Below are positions 52,316-61,073 of a stretch of 64,000 nt of DNA, in pieces. The translations under genes were made by a program, and so were the position numbers. The stretch's first letter is position 1. Each line of letters opens with the position of its first letter. The DNA lies in the NCBI RefSeq assembly GCF_001613465.1, contig NZ_BDCK01000047.1, positions 1 to 64,000 on the forward strand. The letters are read 5' to 3'. Source of the DNA: Nocardia niwae NBRC 108934 = DSM 45340 (GTDB lineage Bacteria; Actinomycetota; Actinomycetes; Mycobacteriales; Mycobacteriaceae). Under the pieces are notes generated by a model. That model was given only the letters and a program-made list of their open reading frames with translations. It made no database searches and was not told where the DNA came from.

Positions 52316-53275
52316 TCAGTCGGCGTGGCGGCCGTCCCAGCCCGCCAGATCCGACGGATCGGTGTTCGCTCCGCACAGCACCACGCATACCCGTTGACCC
52401 GGCTCGGGCCGGAACGCGGGCTCGTCGCCGAGTATCGCCGCCAGGGCGGTCGCCGCGCCGTGCTCGACGGCGATCCGGTGCCGCGTCCACAGAGCGCGGC
52501 GCGCCGCCACGATCGCGTCGTCGTCGACCAGCACGGAGGCCACGTCGTAGTGCCGTGCGGCGGTCAGCGCCATCTCCGACACCCGCCGGGCGCCGAGCGA
52601 GTCCGCGGCCACCGAGTCGACCTCCACGTCCACGACCTCTCCGGCCGCGACCGCGGCATGCAGCGCGCGGCACCGCGCGGGCTCCACGGCGACGGTCCGG
52701 ACGCCGTAGTGCTCGGCCGCGGTGGCCACGCCCGAGAACAGTCCGCCGCCGCCGACGGCGACCACGACGGCGCCGAGATCCGGAATGCGCTCGCGGATCT
52801 CCGCCATGAGCGTGCCCGCTCCGGCGGCGATGAGCGGGTTGTCGTAGGCGTGCGAGAGCAGGGCGCCGCTGGATGCGGCGAACGCACGGCTGGCGGCGAG
52901 CGCGTCGGCGTATTGCGTCCCCACCAGGCGGACGTCGGCGCCGTAGGAGGTGAGCCGGTCCACTTTCACCCGCGGGGCGGTGGCCGGCAAAAACACCGTG
53001 GCGGGAATTCCCTGGCTGCGTGCCGCCCATGCACAGGCCAGACCGGCGTTGCCGCCCGAGGCGATCGTCACTCCCACCCTCGGCAGCGTGCCGTTCTCCC
53101 GGTGCGCGAGCAAGAAGTTCACCGCACCGCGGGCCTTGAAGCTCCCGGTGTGCTGCAGGAATTCCAGCGCGAACCAGAGTTCGCCCGTATGGTCGGCCTG
53201 CGCCAGGGTAACGGGCCGGACCAGGCCGCTCACCCGTTCGGCGGCGGCCTTCACGTCGCTGTATGCCAGTTCCAT
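52316..53275 (-). CDS. PLP-dependent threonine/serine dehydratase-like
   Basis: ATG at 53275, GAGGAA upstream. Fold-type II PLP enzyme: catalytic Lys in FLQHTGSFKARGAVNF, SGGNAGLACAWAARS and VVAVGGGGLFSGVATAAE (phosphate-binding GGGG). 319 aa. Probably deaminates Thr or Ser, or cuts another hydroxy amino acid. 23 nt after the DUF2156 gene on the same strand, so likely co-transcribed. Confidence 0.88.
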   Translation of the reverse strand: MELAYSDVKAAAERVSGLVRPVTLAQADHTGELWFALEFLQHTGSFKARGAVNFLLAHRENGTLPRVGVTIASGGNAGLACAWAARSQGIPATVFLPATAPRVKVDRLTSYGADVRLVGTQYADALAASRAFAASSGALLSHAYDNPLIAAGAGTLMAEIRERIPDLGAVVVAVGGGGLFSGVATAAEHYGVRTVAVEPARCRALHAAVAAGEVVDVEVDSVAADSLGARRVSEMALTAARHYDVASVLVDDDAIVAARRALWTRHRIAVEHGAATALAAILGDEPAFRPEPGQRVCVVLCGANTDPSDLAGWDGRHAD

Positions 53276-53298
53276 CGAGTTCCTCGCCTGCCGCCCGC

Positions 53299-54693
53299 TC
53301 AGTGCTCGCGGCGATGCGGGGCGAATTCCAGGGTGAGCAGAGCGGCGGCCGTGATCACCACTTCGCGCCAGCGGAACAAGGCGTATCGCTGATCCGACAG
53401 CGCGTGGAACTTCCGTAGGAAGCGGTAGAGCGATTCCAGCCGGATCAGCGGATCCGCGAGGTGCACCAGCAGGTAGAGCAGCGTGGCCGTGCGCGATTTC
53501 TCCTTCTCGGCGAACAGTTCCGGGAACGGAGCGAAGGCCAGCGATATCCGATGGATGTCGTGGGCCGCGGCGTAGTCGACCAGATCGATGATCATGCGTT
53601 CGTCCAGGCCGTTGGGCGCGTCCTTGCGCCGCCACGGGACGTCCAGGCTCAGTTCCCGCCCGCGCCCGGAAATGCCGTAGCGCTGGAAGCCTACGGGGCT
53701 GCCGTCCGCGTCGTTGGCGATGACCACCAGCATGTTCGGATTCCGCCCGTCGAGCAGATGGTCCAGGATCATCGAGAAGCCGCGGGTCTGTCTGCCGCGT
53801 CGCCATTCGTCGACGATGGCCAGCAGCTCCTCGCGCCGCGCCTCGGTCAGCGCCGACTCGTACACCACCTCGGTGGTGACGCCGAAATTCCTCGTGCGGC
53901 TCACGGCTTGGCGCAGGTTGCGGAATTTGCGTCCGACGAGGTCGAACTTCCCCACTTCGAGCACCACGTCGCGGCCGATCGGCACCGCGTGCAGCCCGCG
54001 ATGCTCCAGCGCCCACACCTGCCACAGCTCGGCCAGATCCCGGCTCGCGCCCAGGACCGCGACACGCCAGCCATGGTTGACCGCGAAATCGGAGAACGCC
54101 GCGACCAGCTCGGGAAATGCCGCGCGATCACCGATCGGGTCGCCCGCGACGGCGGCGATGCCGAAGCGAGCGCGGTAACCGATCGCGGCGGTCGACGACG
54201 CGTTGAAGAAGTAGGTCTTGGACGAGTGCAAGGAGAACGGCGCCAGCGGATCACCCTCGGTGCGCCCGACCAGCTCGGCCACGCGGTACAGCTGGTCGGG
54301 CTGCGGTTTGCTGGCCATGGGCAGCACCAGGACGAAGCCGGTGGCGGCCAGCAGCACGAAACCGGCGTCGGGATGCTCGGCGCGGTAGGCGAGGTGCGCG
54401 ACGGCCAGCACCAGCACCGCGGCGGTGGCGTGCGGAAGCGTGATCGGTCTGCGCAGGTGCAGCCCGCGCGCGACGAACACCCCGGACAGCGCGAGCCCCA
54501 CCAACCAGCCATGGGCGGCGCCCTCGTGCGAGGTCATGTCGGCCTCGTAGGTCAAGATCACCGCGATCAGCAGCGCACCGGTGACCAGCACGGCGCGAGT
54601 GCCGGGCGTGGTGGTGAGAGCGGCCGCTCGATAGCCGCCGAGTGTGGCGGCGCGCAGCGTGCGGGAGCCGGAGGTTTCCTGACCGTCAGGCAC
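53299..54693 (-). CDS. DUF2156 (LPG synthase C-like) membrane protein
   Basis: GTG at 54693 (VPDGQETSGSRTLR), GGCGGAG upstream. 464 aa: about four N-terminal helices (LVTGALLIAVILTYEA, LPHATAAVLVLAVAHLAY), then a cytoplasmic C-terminal DUF2156 domain with YFFNASSTAAIGYRARFGIAAVAGDPIGD (read in short runs), as in the MprF catalytic domain. It lacks a lysyl-tRNA synthetase part (unlike LysX), so it may transfer an aminoacyl group from tRNA to a lipid. Confidence 0.75.
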   Translation of the reverse strand: MPDGQETSGSRTLRAATLGGYRAAALTTTPGTRAVLVTGALLIAVILTYEADMTSHEGAAHGWLVGLALSGVFVARGLHLRRPITLPHATAAVLVLAVAHLAYRAEHPDAGFVLLAATGFVLVLPMASKPQPDQLYRVAELVGRTEGDPLAPFSLHSSKTYFFNASSTAAIGYRARFGIAAVAGDPIGDRAAFPELVAAFSDFAVNHGWRVAVLGASRDLAELWQVWALEHRGLHAVPIGRDVVLEVGKFDLVGRKFRNLRQAVSRTRNFGVTTEVVYESALTEARREELLAIVDEWRRGRQTRGFSMILDHLLDGRNPNMLVVIANDADGSPVGFQRYGISGRGRELSLDVPWRRKDAPNGLDERMIIDLVDYAAAHDIHRISLAFAPFPELFAEKEKSRTATLLYLLVHLADPLIRLESLYRFLRKFHALSDQRYALFRWREVVITAAALLTLEFAPHRREH

Positions 54694-55471
54694 GACGGGA
54701 CTCCGCCCTGCCCTCGCGTTCCGTTGCCCACGACAGTCTCGCCATGGTGGCCCTCCAGATGATCGCCTACCGAACACACTATGCGGCCCTACCGACCCAG
54801 GGGAAATGCCTTTTTCGAACCGCCCGGTAGACGGCACGAATCGAGACCTGACACAGGGACGAGGGCAACCCCGAGGACAAACATCGGATGAATCTTGTTC
54901 TATTCCTACGCCGAGGAGGCGGCGGCACGTGCGCTGGGCCGCCGAGATCGGGGTATGGGCAGTACCGGCGCGCGACCGGATCGGGCGTCGCCGTGTACCC
55001 GTGCGCGGAGACCGTCCGCACCATCTCGCCCGATCGCGAACGCAAGCCGAAGTCGTCCATGCGGACGCCGGGTGCCGGGCCGTGTCATCCGGGCGTGCGA
55101 ACCAAGCGTCGGCGATGCCTTCGGTGGGACGCGGCATCGATCGACTCGAACGTGATGGGTGCGATCATGGGTCTCCGCGGTCGGATCATGGCGGTCAGCC
55201 GCGGCGATCGACGCGGAGGAGGCGTGGATCGCGCGCCGCAGGAGGAAGTCCCTCGGCTGCAACATGATTGCTGAAGGCCATGAGGGCCTGTTCGTGGAGA
55301 TCGATAATTCAACCCTATTACATTCTCTGGGGGACTGTTTCAGATAATTGCGGTCCAATTGCCGGTCGCTCGGCGTGTATCCGAGCTTTTCCGGTTGCCC
55401 GTTGCCATGCTCAGTGCCTGGCTGATCCGAACCAACCGCCTGACGAGTGGGCGCGACGAGAGGTTCCGACT
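54694..55471. other. Large intergenic region, no clear gene
   Basis: About 780 bp, the longest gap in the window. Frames on both strands are Arg-rich and start-less; none shows steady third-base GC. A patch at 55261-55370 is unusually AT-rich. It may hold decayed gene pieces or a regulatory RNA, but I see no specific signal. Confidence 0.4.
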
Positions 55472-55981
55472 GTGAAACTGAGCTGGATGGCGATTTCCGC
55501 GCTGATAGTCGCCGCCGTGGCCGGGTGTTCCGACGACACCTCGGCGAGCGAGGCGGCGACGTCGACGAGTGCCGCCGCCGCCCCTAGCGCTCCGGCAACG
55601 ACGACCGGAGCGCGCGACGAGGAGGTGGCCGACGGCGGTATTCGCATTTTGCTGGGTGAAGCGAAAAGGGTTCCTGTGCCGGCCGATGTTGTGCTCGATA
55701 TCCGGGCTCCCGCCGCGTGGGGCCAGGCAGCAGACGGCATTCGCTGCACGGTGACCGATAGTTCCGGGCGGAATGAGGATCTGCGTTCGTCGGACGCGAA
55801 GAAGACCGACACGTTCGGGGGGACGGAGTGGGTGACAGTGTGGACGTTCTCCTCCGTGCCGAACACCGACGTCACTGTCGGTTGCCGAGATCCGGAGGCG
55901 AAGATCGCCGCGGCTCATCGTGATCCGTACCTGCGTGTGGTGCCGCGCCCGATCGTCCCGGTCGCTGCGCCGCCGCGCTGA
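55472..55981 (+). CDS. Lipoprotein of unknown function
   Basis: GTG at 55472 after GAGAGG. Lipobox AVAGC at residue about 19, then a Thr/Ser/Ala-rich linker (SEAATSTSAAAAPSAPATT) and a beta-rich domain with Cys (IRCTVTDSSGR, VTVGCRDPEAK). 169 aa. Probably anchored on the outer face of the membrane. Convergent with the flavin monooxygenase, 27 bp apart. Confidence 0.78.
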   Translation: MKLSWMAISALIVAAVAGCSDDTSASEAATSTSAAAAPSAPATTTGARDEEVADGGIRILLGEAKRVPVPADVVLDIRAPAAWGQAADGIRCTVTDSSGRNEDLRSSDAKKTDTFGGTEWVTVWTFSSVPNTDVTVGCRDPEAKIAAAHRDPYLRVVPRPIVPVAAPPR

Positions 55982-56008
55982 TTCCGGTCTTCCGGTTCGG
56001 CGACCGGG

Positions 56009-57175
56009 TCAGGCGGCGCGCACCGCGACCGGCCGGTAGACCCGGGACGCCAGCGTCTGCAGCACCATGATCCGGCTCAGCTGGTTGCGCAACCAGATGT
56101 GCCCGCCGGTGGCCGGAATCAGCATGGAGCTGCTCGCCCGCACCGAGCGCTGCGCTCGCAGAACGGTCGGCCGCAGGGTTCGCTCGTAGCGTTCGAACGC
56201 GACCCGGTGGTCGCCGCCCGCCGCGGCGAGCTCCGCCGCGAGCAGGTGCGCGCCCTCGATGGCCAGTGCCGCACCCGCGCCCGACAGCAGCGTCGCGCAG
56301 TAACCCGCGTCGCCGACCAGGGCGACGCGCCCGCTCGACCAGGCCGGGATGCGGACCTGGCTCACCGCGTCGAAGTAGAAGCCGTCATCGGCGACGGCCT
56401 GGTCGAGCAATGTGGGCACCCGCCAATCCCGGTCGTCGAAATAGTCGCGCAGCAACGCTTTTTGCGCGTTCTGGTCGCGATGGTCCACCTCGAGGGCGCG
56501 CGCCTCCCGGAAGGCGAAGAACGCCGTCGCGGTGTCATGCGCCCCCGACCGGTAGACGCCGGCCACCTTTCCCGGCGTGTTGTAGAGCGTCACCGAGTGC
56601 GGGCGTCCGAGCTCGGCGTCGACGCGGGCGGTGGCGAAGTACACGCCGAGGTGGTGCAGCGCGTCGGCCTCGGGCGTGACGGCGAGATTTCTGGTCCGCG
56701 AATGCAATCCGTCGGCGCCGAGGACCAAGTCGAATTCGGCCTGCTCGCCGCTGTCGAAGGTCACCTCGACCGCGTCCGGGCGCTGGTCGATCGCCTTGAT
56801 CGAATCGCCGAAGGTGTACTCGACGTCGTCGGCGGTGGTCTCGTACAGCACCTGCGCGAGGTCGCCGCGCATGATCTCGAAGTCGCCGTCGGCGTTGAAG
56901 GTTCGGGTGCTCATCCCGGCGACGCGGCGGTCGGCGGCGTCGACGAAAGTGAGTTCGCGGATGTCGGTGGCTCGTTCGCGCAACTGCGGCAGCACACCCA
57001 TGCGCTCGGTGATCCGCACCGAGTTTGCGCGGATGTCCACGCCGTTGCCGCCCGGGCGCAATGCCGGGCTCCGCTCGACCACGCTGGGCCGGAAACCGTT
57101 GCGCACCAGCCAGTACGCGAGTGTCGGTCCGGCGATGCTCGCGCCGGAGATGAGGATGCGGGGTTCGTGCGCCAT
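56009..57175 (-). CDS. FAD-dependent monooxygenase
   Basis: ATG at 57175, GGAGG upstream. 388 aa class A flavoprotein: ISGASIAGPTLAYWLVRNGF (dinucleotide-binding; GxGxxG variant), DGLHSRTRN (the DG motif), and GRVALVGDAGYCATLLSGAGAALAIEGAHLLA (the GD motif, read in short runs). Similar to TetX/salicylate-hydroxylase-like enzymes. Divergent from a TetR gene with a double operator between them, so it is probably induced by its substrate. Confidence 0.9.
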   Translation of the reverse strand: MAHEPRILISGASIAGPTLAYWLVRNGFRPSVVERSPALRPGGNGVDIRANSVRITERMGVLPQLRERATDIRELTFVDAADRRVAGMSTRTFNADGDFEIMRGDLAQVLYETTADDVEYTFGDSIKAIDQRPDAVEVTFDSGEQAEFDLVLGADGLHSRTRNLAVTPEADALHHLGVYFATARVDAELGRPHSVTLYNTPGKVAGVYRSGAHDTATAFFAFREARALEVDHRDQNAQKALLRDYFDDRDWRVPTLLDQAVADDGFYFDAVSQVRIPAWSSGRVALVGDAGYCATLLSGAGAALAIEGAHLLAAELAAAGGDHRVAFERYERTLRPTVLRAQRSVRASSSMLIPATGGHIWLRNQLSRIMVLQTLASRVYRPVAVRAA

Positions 57176-57189
57176 GGATGCCTCCGTGT

Positions 57190-57245
57190 GTTGACTGACC
57201 GTTGGTCAGTCACGAATGTAAGACACTGACCAACGGTCAGTCAAC
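57190..57245. promoter_or_regulatory. Nested double TetR operator
   Basis: Arm A (57190-57210) and arm B (57225-57245) are perfect 21-bp inverted repeats separated by 14 bp. Each arm contains a near-palindrome: TGACTGACC, 3 nt, GGTCAGTCA (57192-57212) and ACTGACC, 3 nt, GGTCAGT (57225-57241). Centres are 31 bp apart, three helical turns. It sits between the monooxygenase and tetR starts, ideal for repression of both. Confidence 0.85.
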
Positions 57246-57262
57246 GGGTAGAATTGCGGCCT

Positions 57263-57976
57263 GTGAGCAACGAGGCGACAACCCGCGCGCGCATCCTCGA
57301 GGTGGCCATGGATCTGTTCGGGACGCACGGCTACCACCGCACTTCGGTGCGTGCGATCGCCGAGCAACTGGGCATTTCCAAGGCGGGCGTGCTCTACCAC
57401 TATCCGAGCAAGTACGACATCCTCGCCGGGTTGGCCGAACCGTTGCTGGTGGCCATGGAGGGTGTCGTCGCTGAGGCGGGGCATCCCGATCCGTGCGAGG
57501 CGCGCCGCCGGGTGGTCGAAGGATTGCTCGACGTCTTCCTCACCCACCGCTACTTGCTGCGGCTCAACGTCCGTGACCTGGCGCTGGCCGCCCCCGGCAG
57601 CATCTTCGAGCGGTTCAGCAAAGTCATGATGCAGGCGAACATCCTGGTGGCGGGGCCCGAGGCCACCTTTGCCGAGCGGGTTCGGGCGACCCAGGCGGTG
57701 GCGGGGCTCAGTGACCCGGTGGTGCTGTACGCCGAGGCTCCGGTCGACCAGCTGCGCGCCGAGGTGCTGGAAGGCGTGCGCCTGCTGCTGGCGCCGTCGG
57801 ACCGGACCTCGTCCACGGACCGGACGCCGACCGCAGCCAAGGGTAGGCCCGCGGCGCTGACCGCCGAACGAATCGAACTCGCCCGGCGGATGCGCGACAC
57901 GGAGCGCCGCAGCGTCCCGGACATCGCCCGGGAGCTCGGCGTCTCGCGGGCGACGCTGTACCGCTATCTCAAATAG
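57263..57976 (+). CDS. TetR regulator with extra C-terminal HTH
   Basis: GTG at 57263 (VSNEATTRARILEVAMDLFG). N-terminal TetR HTH: TSVRAIAEQLGISKAGVLYHYPSKYDIL (read in short runs), then a ligand domain. The last 45 residues, GRPAALTAERIELARRMRD and SVPDIARELGVSRATLYRYLK, are a resolvase-type HTH (Hin-like). Two DNA-binding domains in one TetR protein are unusual. 237 aa. Controls the divergent monooxygenase. Confidence 0.88.
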   Translation: MSNEATTRARILEVAMDLFGTHGYHRTSVRAIAEQLGISKAGVLYHYPSKYDILAGLAEPLLVAMEGVVAEAGHPDPCEARRRVVEGLLDVFLTHRYLLRLNVRDLALAAPGSIFERFSKVMMQANILVAGPEATFAERVRATQAVAGLSDPVVLYAEAPVDQLRAEVLEGVRLLLAPSDRTSSTDRTPTAAKGRPAALTAERIELARRMRDTERRSVPDIARELGVSRATLYRYLK

Positions 57977-58048
57977 CCGGTATTATTGAGACTATGTTTT
58001 GAGACGGCGCCGCTCGTGATGTCGGTGGTCCGTAGTAGCGTCGGCGTC

Positions 58049-58753
58049 ATGGACGCCGCCGCCTACCGTGAGCGGCCGTCGTGGTACGAGGGCGCCGTGT
58101 TGTGGACCAAGACCGTCGACGGCCGTAATCCGGTACAGCCGGTGCTTCCCGACGGCTGCATGGATCTGATCTGGATGAGCGGCCGATTGATCGTCGCGGG
58201 GCCGGATACCCGCGCCCACCACCCCGGCGGGTCGTCCGGTGATCGGTATGCCGGCGTCCGGTTCTTCCCCGGTACCGCGCCCGCGCTGCTCGGCGTCCCC
58301 GCGCGTGAAGTGCGGAACCTGCGGATCGACCTGGCCCAGCTGTGGCCCTCGGCGGTGGTCCGGCCGTGGGTCGATCGGATCGCGGCCGCCGATGATCAGG
58401 CCGCGGCGCTGGAACACCTCGTGCGGTGGCGCGCGGCAGAGACCGAACCGGCCGATCCGCTCCTGCGGAAGGTGGTCGGCGCGCTGGACGCCGGGTGGCC
58501 GGTGGCGGCGGTCGCCGACGCGGCCGGGCTGGGCGAGCGGACCCTGCACCGCCGCTGCCTGGACGCCTTCGGCTACGGCCCGAAGACCCTGGCGAGGGTG
58601 CTGCGCCTGCAACGCGCGCTGGCCACGGCGCGCCGCGGTGTGCCGCTTGCCGACACCGCGCTGCGGGCCGGCTTCGCCGACCAGGCGCACCTCTCTCGCG
58701 AGGTCCGCGCGCTGGCGGGAATCCCGCTGGGGGAGTTGCTAGCCGAGCGCTAG
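58049..58753 (+). CDS. AraC-family regulator (DUF6597-type N-domain)
   Basis: ATG at 58049. 234 aa. N-terminal half with RPSWYEGAVLWTKTV and VLPDGCMDLIWMSGRLIVAGPDT (DUF6597 type; read in short runs) and C-terminal AraC HTH: ADAAGLGERTLHRRCLDAFGYGPKTLARVLRLQRAL. It overlaps by 4 bp, convergent, with a VOC enzyme, a gene pair I often recall in actinobacteria. Confidence 0.88.
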   Translation: MDAAAYRERPSWYEGAVLWTKTVDGRNPVQPVLPDGCMDLIWMSGRLIVAGPDTRAHHPGGSSGDRYAGVRFFPGTAPALLGVPAREVRNLRIDLAQLWPSAVVRPWVDRIAAADDQAAALEHLVRWRAAETEPADPLLRKVVGALDAGWPVAAVADAAGLGERTLHRRCLDAFGYGPKTLARVLRLQRALATARRGVPLADTALRAGFADQAHLSREVRALAGIPLGELLAER

Positions 58754-59166
58754 CCGCGTTGCTTTTCGCTCGTAGACGCAAGAGCGGCGTACAGATCGAC
58801 GCCGTTGCCGTCCGGGTCCTGCACCACCGCGTAACGCTGCCCCCAGAAGGCGTCCCACGGCTTCAGTTCGCCGTGATAGCCGGCGTCCAGGAGTTCGGCG
58901 TAAACGGTGTCGACCTCGGCGGGATCGGCGCAGCGGAAGGCGATTCCGATCCGCCCCGCGCGGGTCGGCGGCGTCCAATCCGTGTGGAACGACCGGATTA
59001 CCGCTTCGGTGTCGAGCGTGAGCCGCATACCGTTGGGCAGGGCGGCCTCGGCGTGGCCTTCCTGTTCCGAACCTTCCGGGAAGTCGAGTCCGAGGCGACG
59101 ATAGAAGGCAACCGCGGCGGACATATCGCTGACGACGATGCCGACGACGTCGAGTTGTGGTGTCAT
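58750..59166 (-). CDS. VOC-family (glyoxalase-like) protein
   Basis: ATG at 59166. 138 aa: MTPQLDVVGIVVSDMSAAVAFYRRLGLDFPEG, GIAFRCADPAEVDTVYAELL, QRYAVVQDPDGNGVDLYA (read in short runs). The Glu/His metal ligands of the VOC fold are partly visible. Glyoxalase/bleomycin-resistance-type fold; substrate unknown. Confidence 0.9.
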   Translation of the reverse strand: MTPQLDVVGIVVSDMSAAVAFYRRLGLDFPEGSEQEGHAEAALPNGMRLTLDTEAVIRSFHTDWTPPTRAGRIGIAFRCADPAEVDTVYAELLDAGYHGELKPWDAFWGQRYAVVQDPDGNGVDLYAALASTSEKQRG

Positions 59167-59220
59167 ACCGGCAGCGTAGGCGGGGGTGCGGTGGACCGTC
59201 TTGAACGAATCGGACAGCGC

Positions 59221-59634
59221 CTAGCGCGCGGGCGCGGGGACCAGTTCGGCGATCAGGTTCTCCACCAGGATGCGGATGTGGTCGCGGATGGTGCGCACCA
59301 CGTCGATGGTCTGGTCCGCGGGATCGGGCAGCATCCAGTCGCGGTAGCTGATGCCGGGGAAGAACGGGCAGGCGTCGCCCGCGCCCATGGTGACCACCAC
59401 GTCGGAGATGCCGATCGCGTCCATCGTGAGTGGCTTGGGCGTTCGGCCGGAGATGTCGATGCCGATTTCGGCCATGGCGTCGACCACTGTGGTGTTGAGG
59501 GCCTCGGCCGGCGCGCTGCCTGCCGACCGCACGTCGAACCGGTCACCGGCGAGGGCGGTGAGGAATCCGGCAGCCATTTGCGAGCGGCCCGCGTTCTGCT
59601 CGCAGACGAACAGCACACTGGGCTTGTGGGACAT
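59221..59634 (-). CDS. arsC: Arsenate-mycothiol transferase-like ArsC
   Basis: ATG at 59634, GAAAGG upstream. 137 aa LMW-phosphatase fold: P-loop C11-x5-R17 (FVCEQNAGRSQMAAGF) and the acid LPDPADQ. Known actinobacterial ArsC uses mycothiol. The second conserved Cys of MGCGDAC is Ala here (TMGAGDAC). No arsR, acr3 or arsB gene is nearby. Confidence 0.85.
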   Translation of the reverse strand: MSHKPSVLFVCEQNAGRSQMAAGFLTALAGDRFDVRSAGSAPAEALNTTVVDAMAEIGIDISGRTPKPLTMDAIGISDVVVTMGAGDACPFFPGISYRDWMLPDPADQTIDVVRTIRDHIRILVENLIAELVPAPAR

Positions 59635-59980
59635 GAGAACGCCTTTCGATGTGCAAGGTGGAGCATAGTGTGCTGGCCGCCGGACCGGCCGTCCGGCTGT
59701 CGTGAGCCGAAACGCTTTCGCAGCGTATGAGATACGTATACCAGCGCGCCGTGAATCGTTACGGCGCGCGGTGCTTTCACGTGGTTTCGCGTGCGTCGTC
59801 CGCAGGTCAGCGGCTCGAATCCGTTACTGCACAGCTTCCGTGGCGGCCTCGGTCACCGGGACCTCGGAGCGGACTGGACGGTAGCGCAGGAGTTGTCGCC
59901 TGCAAACACCCGTACCCCGGTCGACGTGGGTCGACCGGGGTACGGGTACGCGTCGGCGAAAGGGAATCCTGGGGCCCGGA
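59635..59980. other. Intergenic region with tRNA-like remnant and hairpin
   Basis: 345 bp. At about 59799-59826 a T-arm-like AGCGG (with loop CTCGAAT) CCGTT occurs, five base pairs with one wobble and a first-loop base changed from T to C. No 5' half or acceptor partner is found. A terminator-grade hairpin is at 59908-59947. Confidence 0.4.
59908..59947 (-). terminator. 18-bp perfect hairpin
   Basis: Arms at 59908-59925 and 59930-59947 are perfectly complementary with a GTGG loop. It starts 33 nt after the DUF2236 gene stop, so it likely terminates that minus-strand transcript. Confidence 0.8.
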
Positions 59981-60892
59981 TCAGATCGGACGCAGATCGA
60001 TCATCTTGCGCAGCCGCTGCCGGTCGCGTTCGAGCCGGCGTGCTTCGTAGGCGATCGGGAAGTAGCGCAACCGCTCCGGCAGCAGCGGAACCAGTCGCGC
60101 GATCAGCCAGCCGAGCACCCGCAGTTTGCGTTCGTCGGCCGCGGTCCAGGACAGTCCGAGCTTCTGCCGTGCGACCTCGGGCGTCGTGCCGACGGTCACG
60201 AAGTACTGCAGCCAGCCGATCGGCGCGACGGCCGCCTTCCAGGCGGGATGCAGCACGCGCGGCAGCTGCTTCGGCGGAGCGACGGAGCGGATCACCCGCA
60301 GGTAGTCGCGCGCGGTGTCGGTGGCGACCAGGTGATTGGCCACGGTGTCGTCGAAGAACTTCTCGAATTCGGTGTAATTCGCGGGAATCTCTTTGGGCGC
60401 CACCGAGAAATTGCGCAGTAGCTGCAGCGTCTCCTGGAAGTACGCCTCCTTGTCCGCCGCGGTGAGCGGGCGCTTGGCGAAGTACTTGGCGCTCTCGGTG
60501 AAGGCGAACGTGCCGGTGTGCAGCACCCAGGCCCACGGGGCGCTCGACAGCGCGGTGTGGCGCACGCCGTTGGCGTCGGTGGTGTTCAGCGACGCGTGCA
60601 GCTCGCGCAGCCGGTCGGCCTCGGCGAGCGCCTCCTCGCCGCCGTAGACCCACATCATCACCGAGGCCAGGCTGCGCATGGCCCGGCCCATCGGATCGGT
60701 GCGGAAGGTGGAGTACTCGTCCACCACCGCGGAGATGGTCGGCTCCATGGTCTGCAGCAGGAACGCCGAGCCCGCAGTGAGGGAGAAGGTGACCAGACCG
60801 GTCTGTTCCCACATCTGCGTGCCCGGTTCGATCGGGCGGCGAGGCGGCAGCGTGCGCGCGCCGGTGGATTCGCGTGCGACGGACGCGGTCAT
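59981..60892 (-). CDS. DUF2236 oxygenase MpaB-family protein
   Basis: ATG at 60892 with AGGGAGA upstream. 303 aa all-helical DUF2236 protein: RPIEPGTQMWEQTGLVTFSL, SAPWAWVLHTGTFAF (conserved His), PANYTEFEKFFDD and GWLQYFVTVGTTPEVARQKLGL. Related to haem-binding latex-clearing and mycophenolic-acid-type oxygenases. Substrate unknown. Confidence 0.85.
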   Translation of the reverse strand: MTASVARESTGARTLPPRRPIEPGTQMWEQTGLVTFSLTAGSAFLLQTMEPTISAVVDEYSTFRTDPMGRAMRSLASVMMWVYGGEEALAEADRLRELHASLNTTDANGVRHTALSSAPWAWVLHTGTFAFTESAKYFAKRPLTAADKEAYFQETLQLLRNFSVAPKEIPANYTEFEKFFDDTVANHLVATDTARDYLRVIRSVAPPKQLPRVLHPAWKAAVAPIGWLQYFVTVGTTPEVARQKLGLSWTAADERKLRVLGWLIARLVPLLPERLRYFPIAYEARRLERDRQRLRKMIDLRPI

Positions 60893-61073
60893 CGTGATCT
60901 CCCTTGATCGGCCGAACTCAATACAATGAGATGATAACCCTACAAATCTCTCATCGTCTATCCGTGGTCGGCGCACATGCGCGCCCCGCCCGCACTTCGA
61001 CCCGTCGTGGCCCATCTCGACGGCCGCCATCTCCTCGGCCGCTCTCGCGTCGGTGCCCCTAGGCTGTGCAGAT

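Noticed and set aside
60926..60954. Inverted repeat ATGAGA/TCTCAT before the DUF2236 gene
   Set aside because: Arms of 6 bp with a 17-nt gap are too weak to call.
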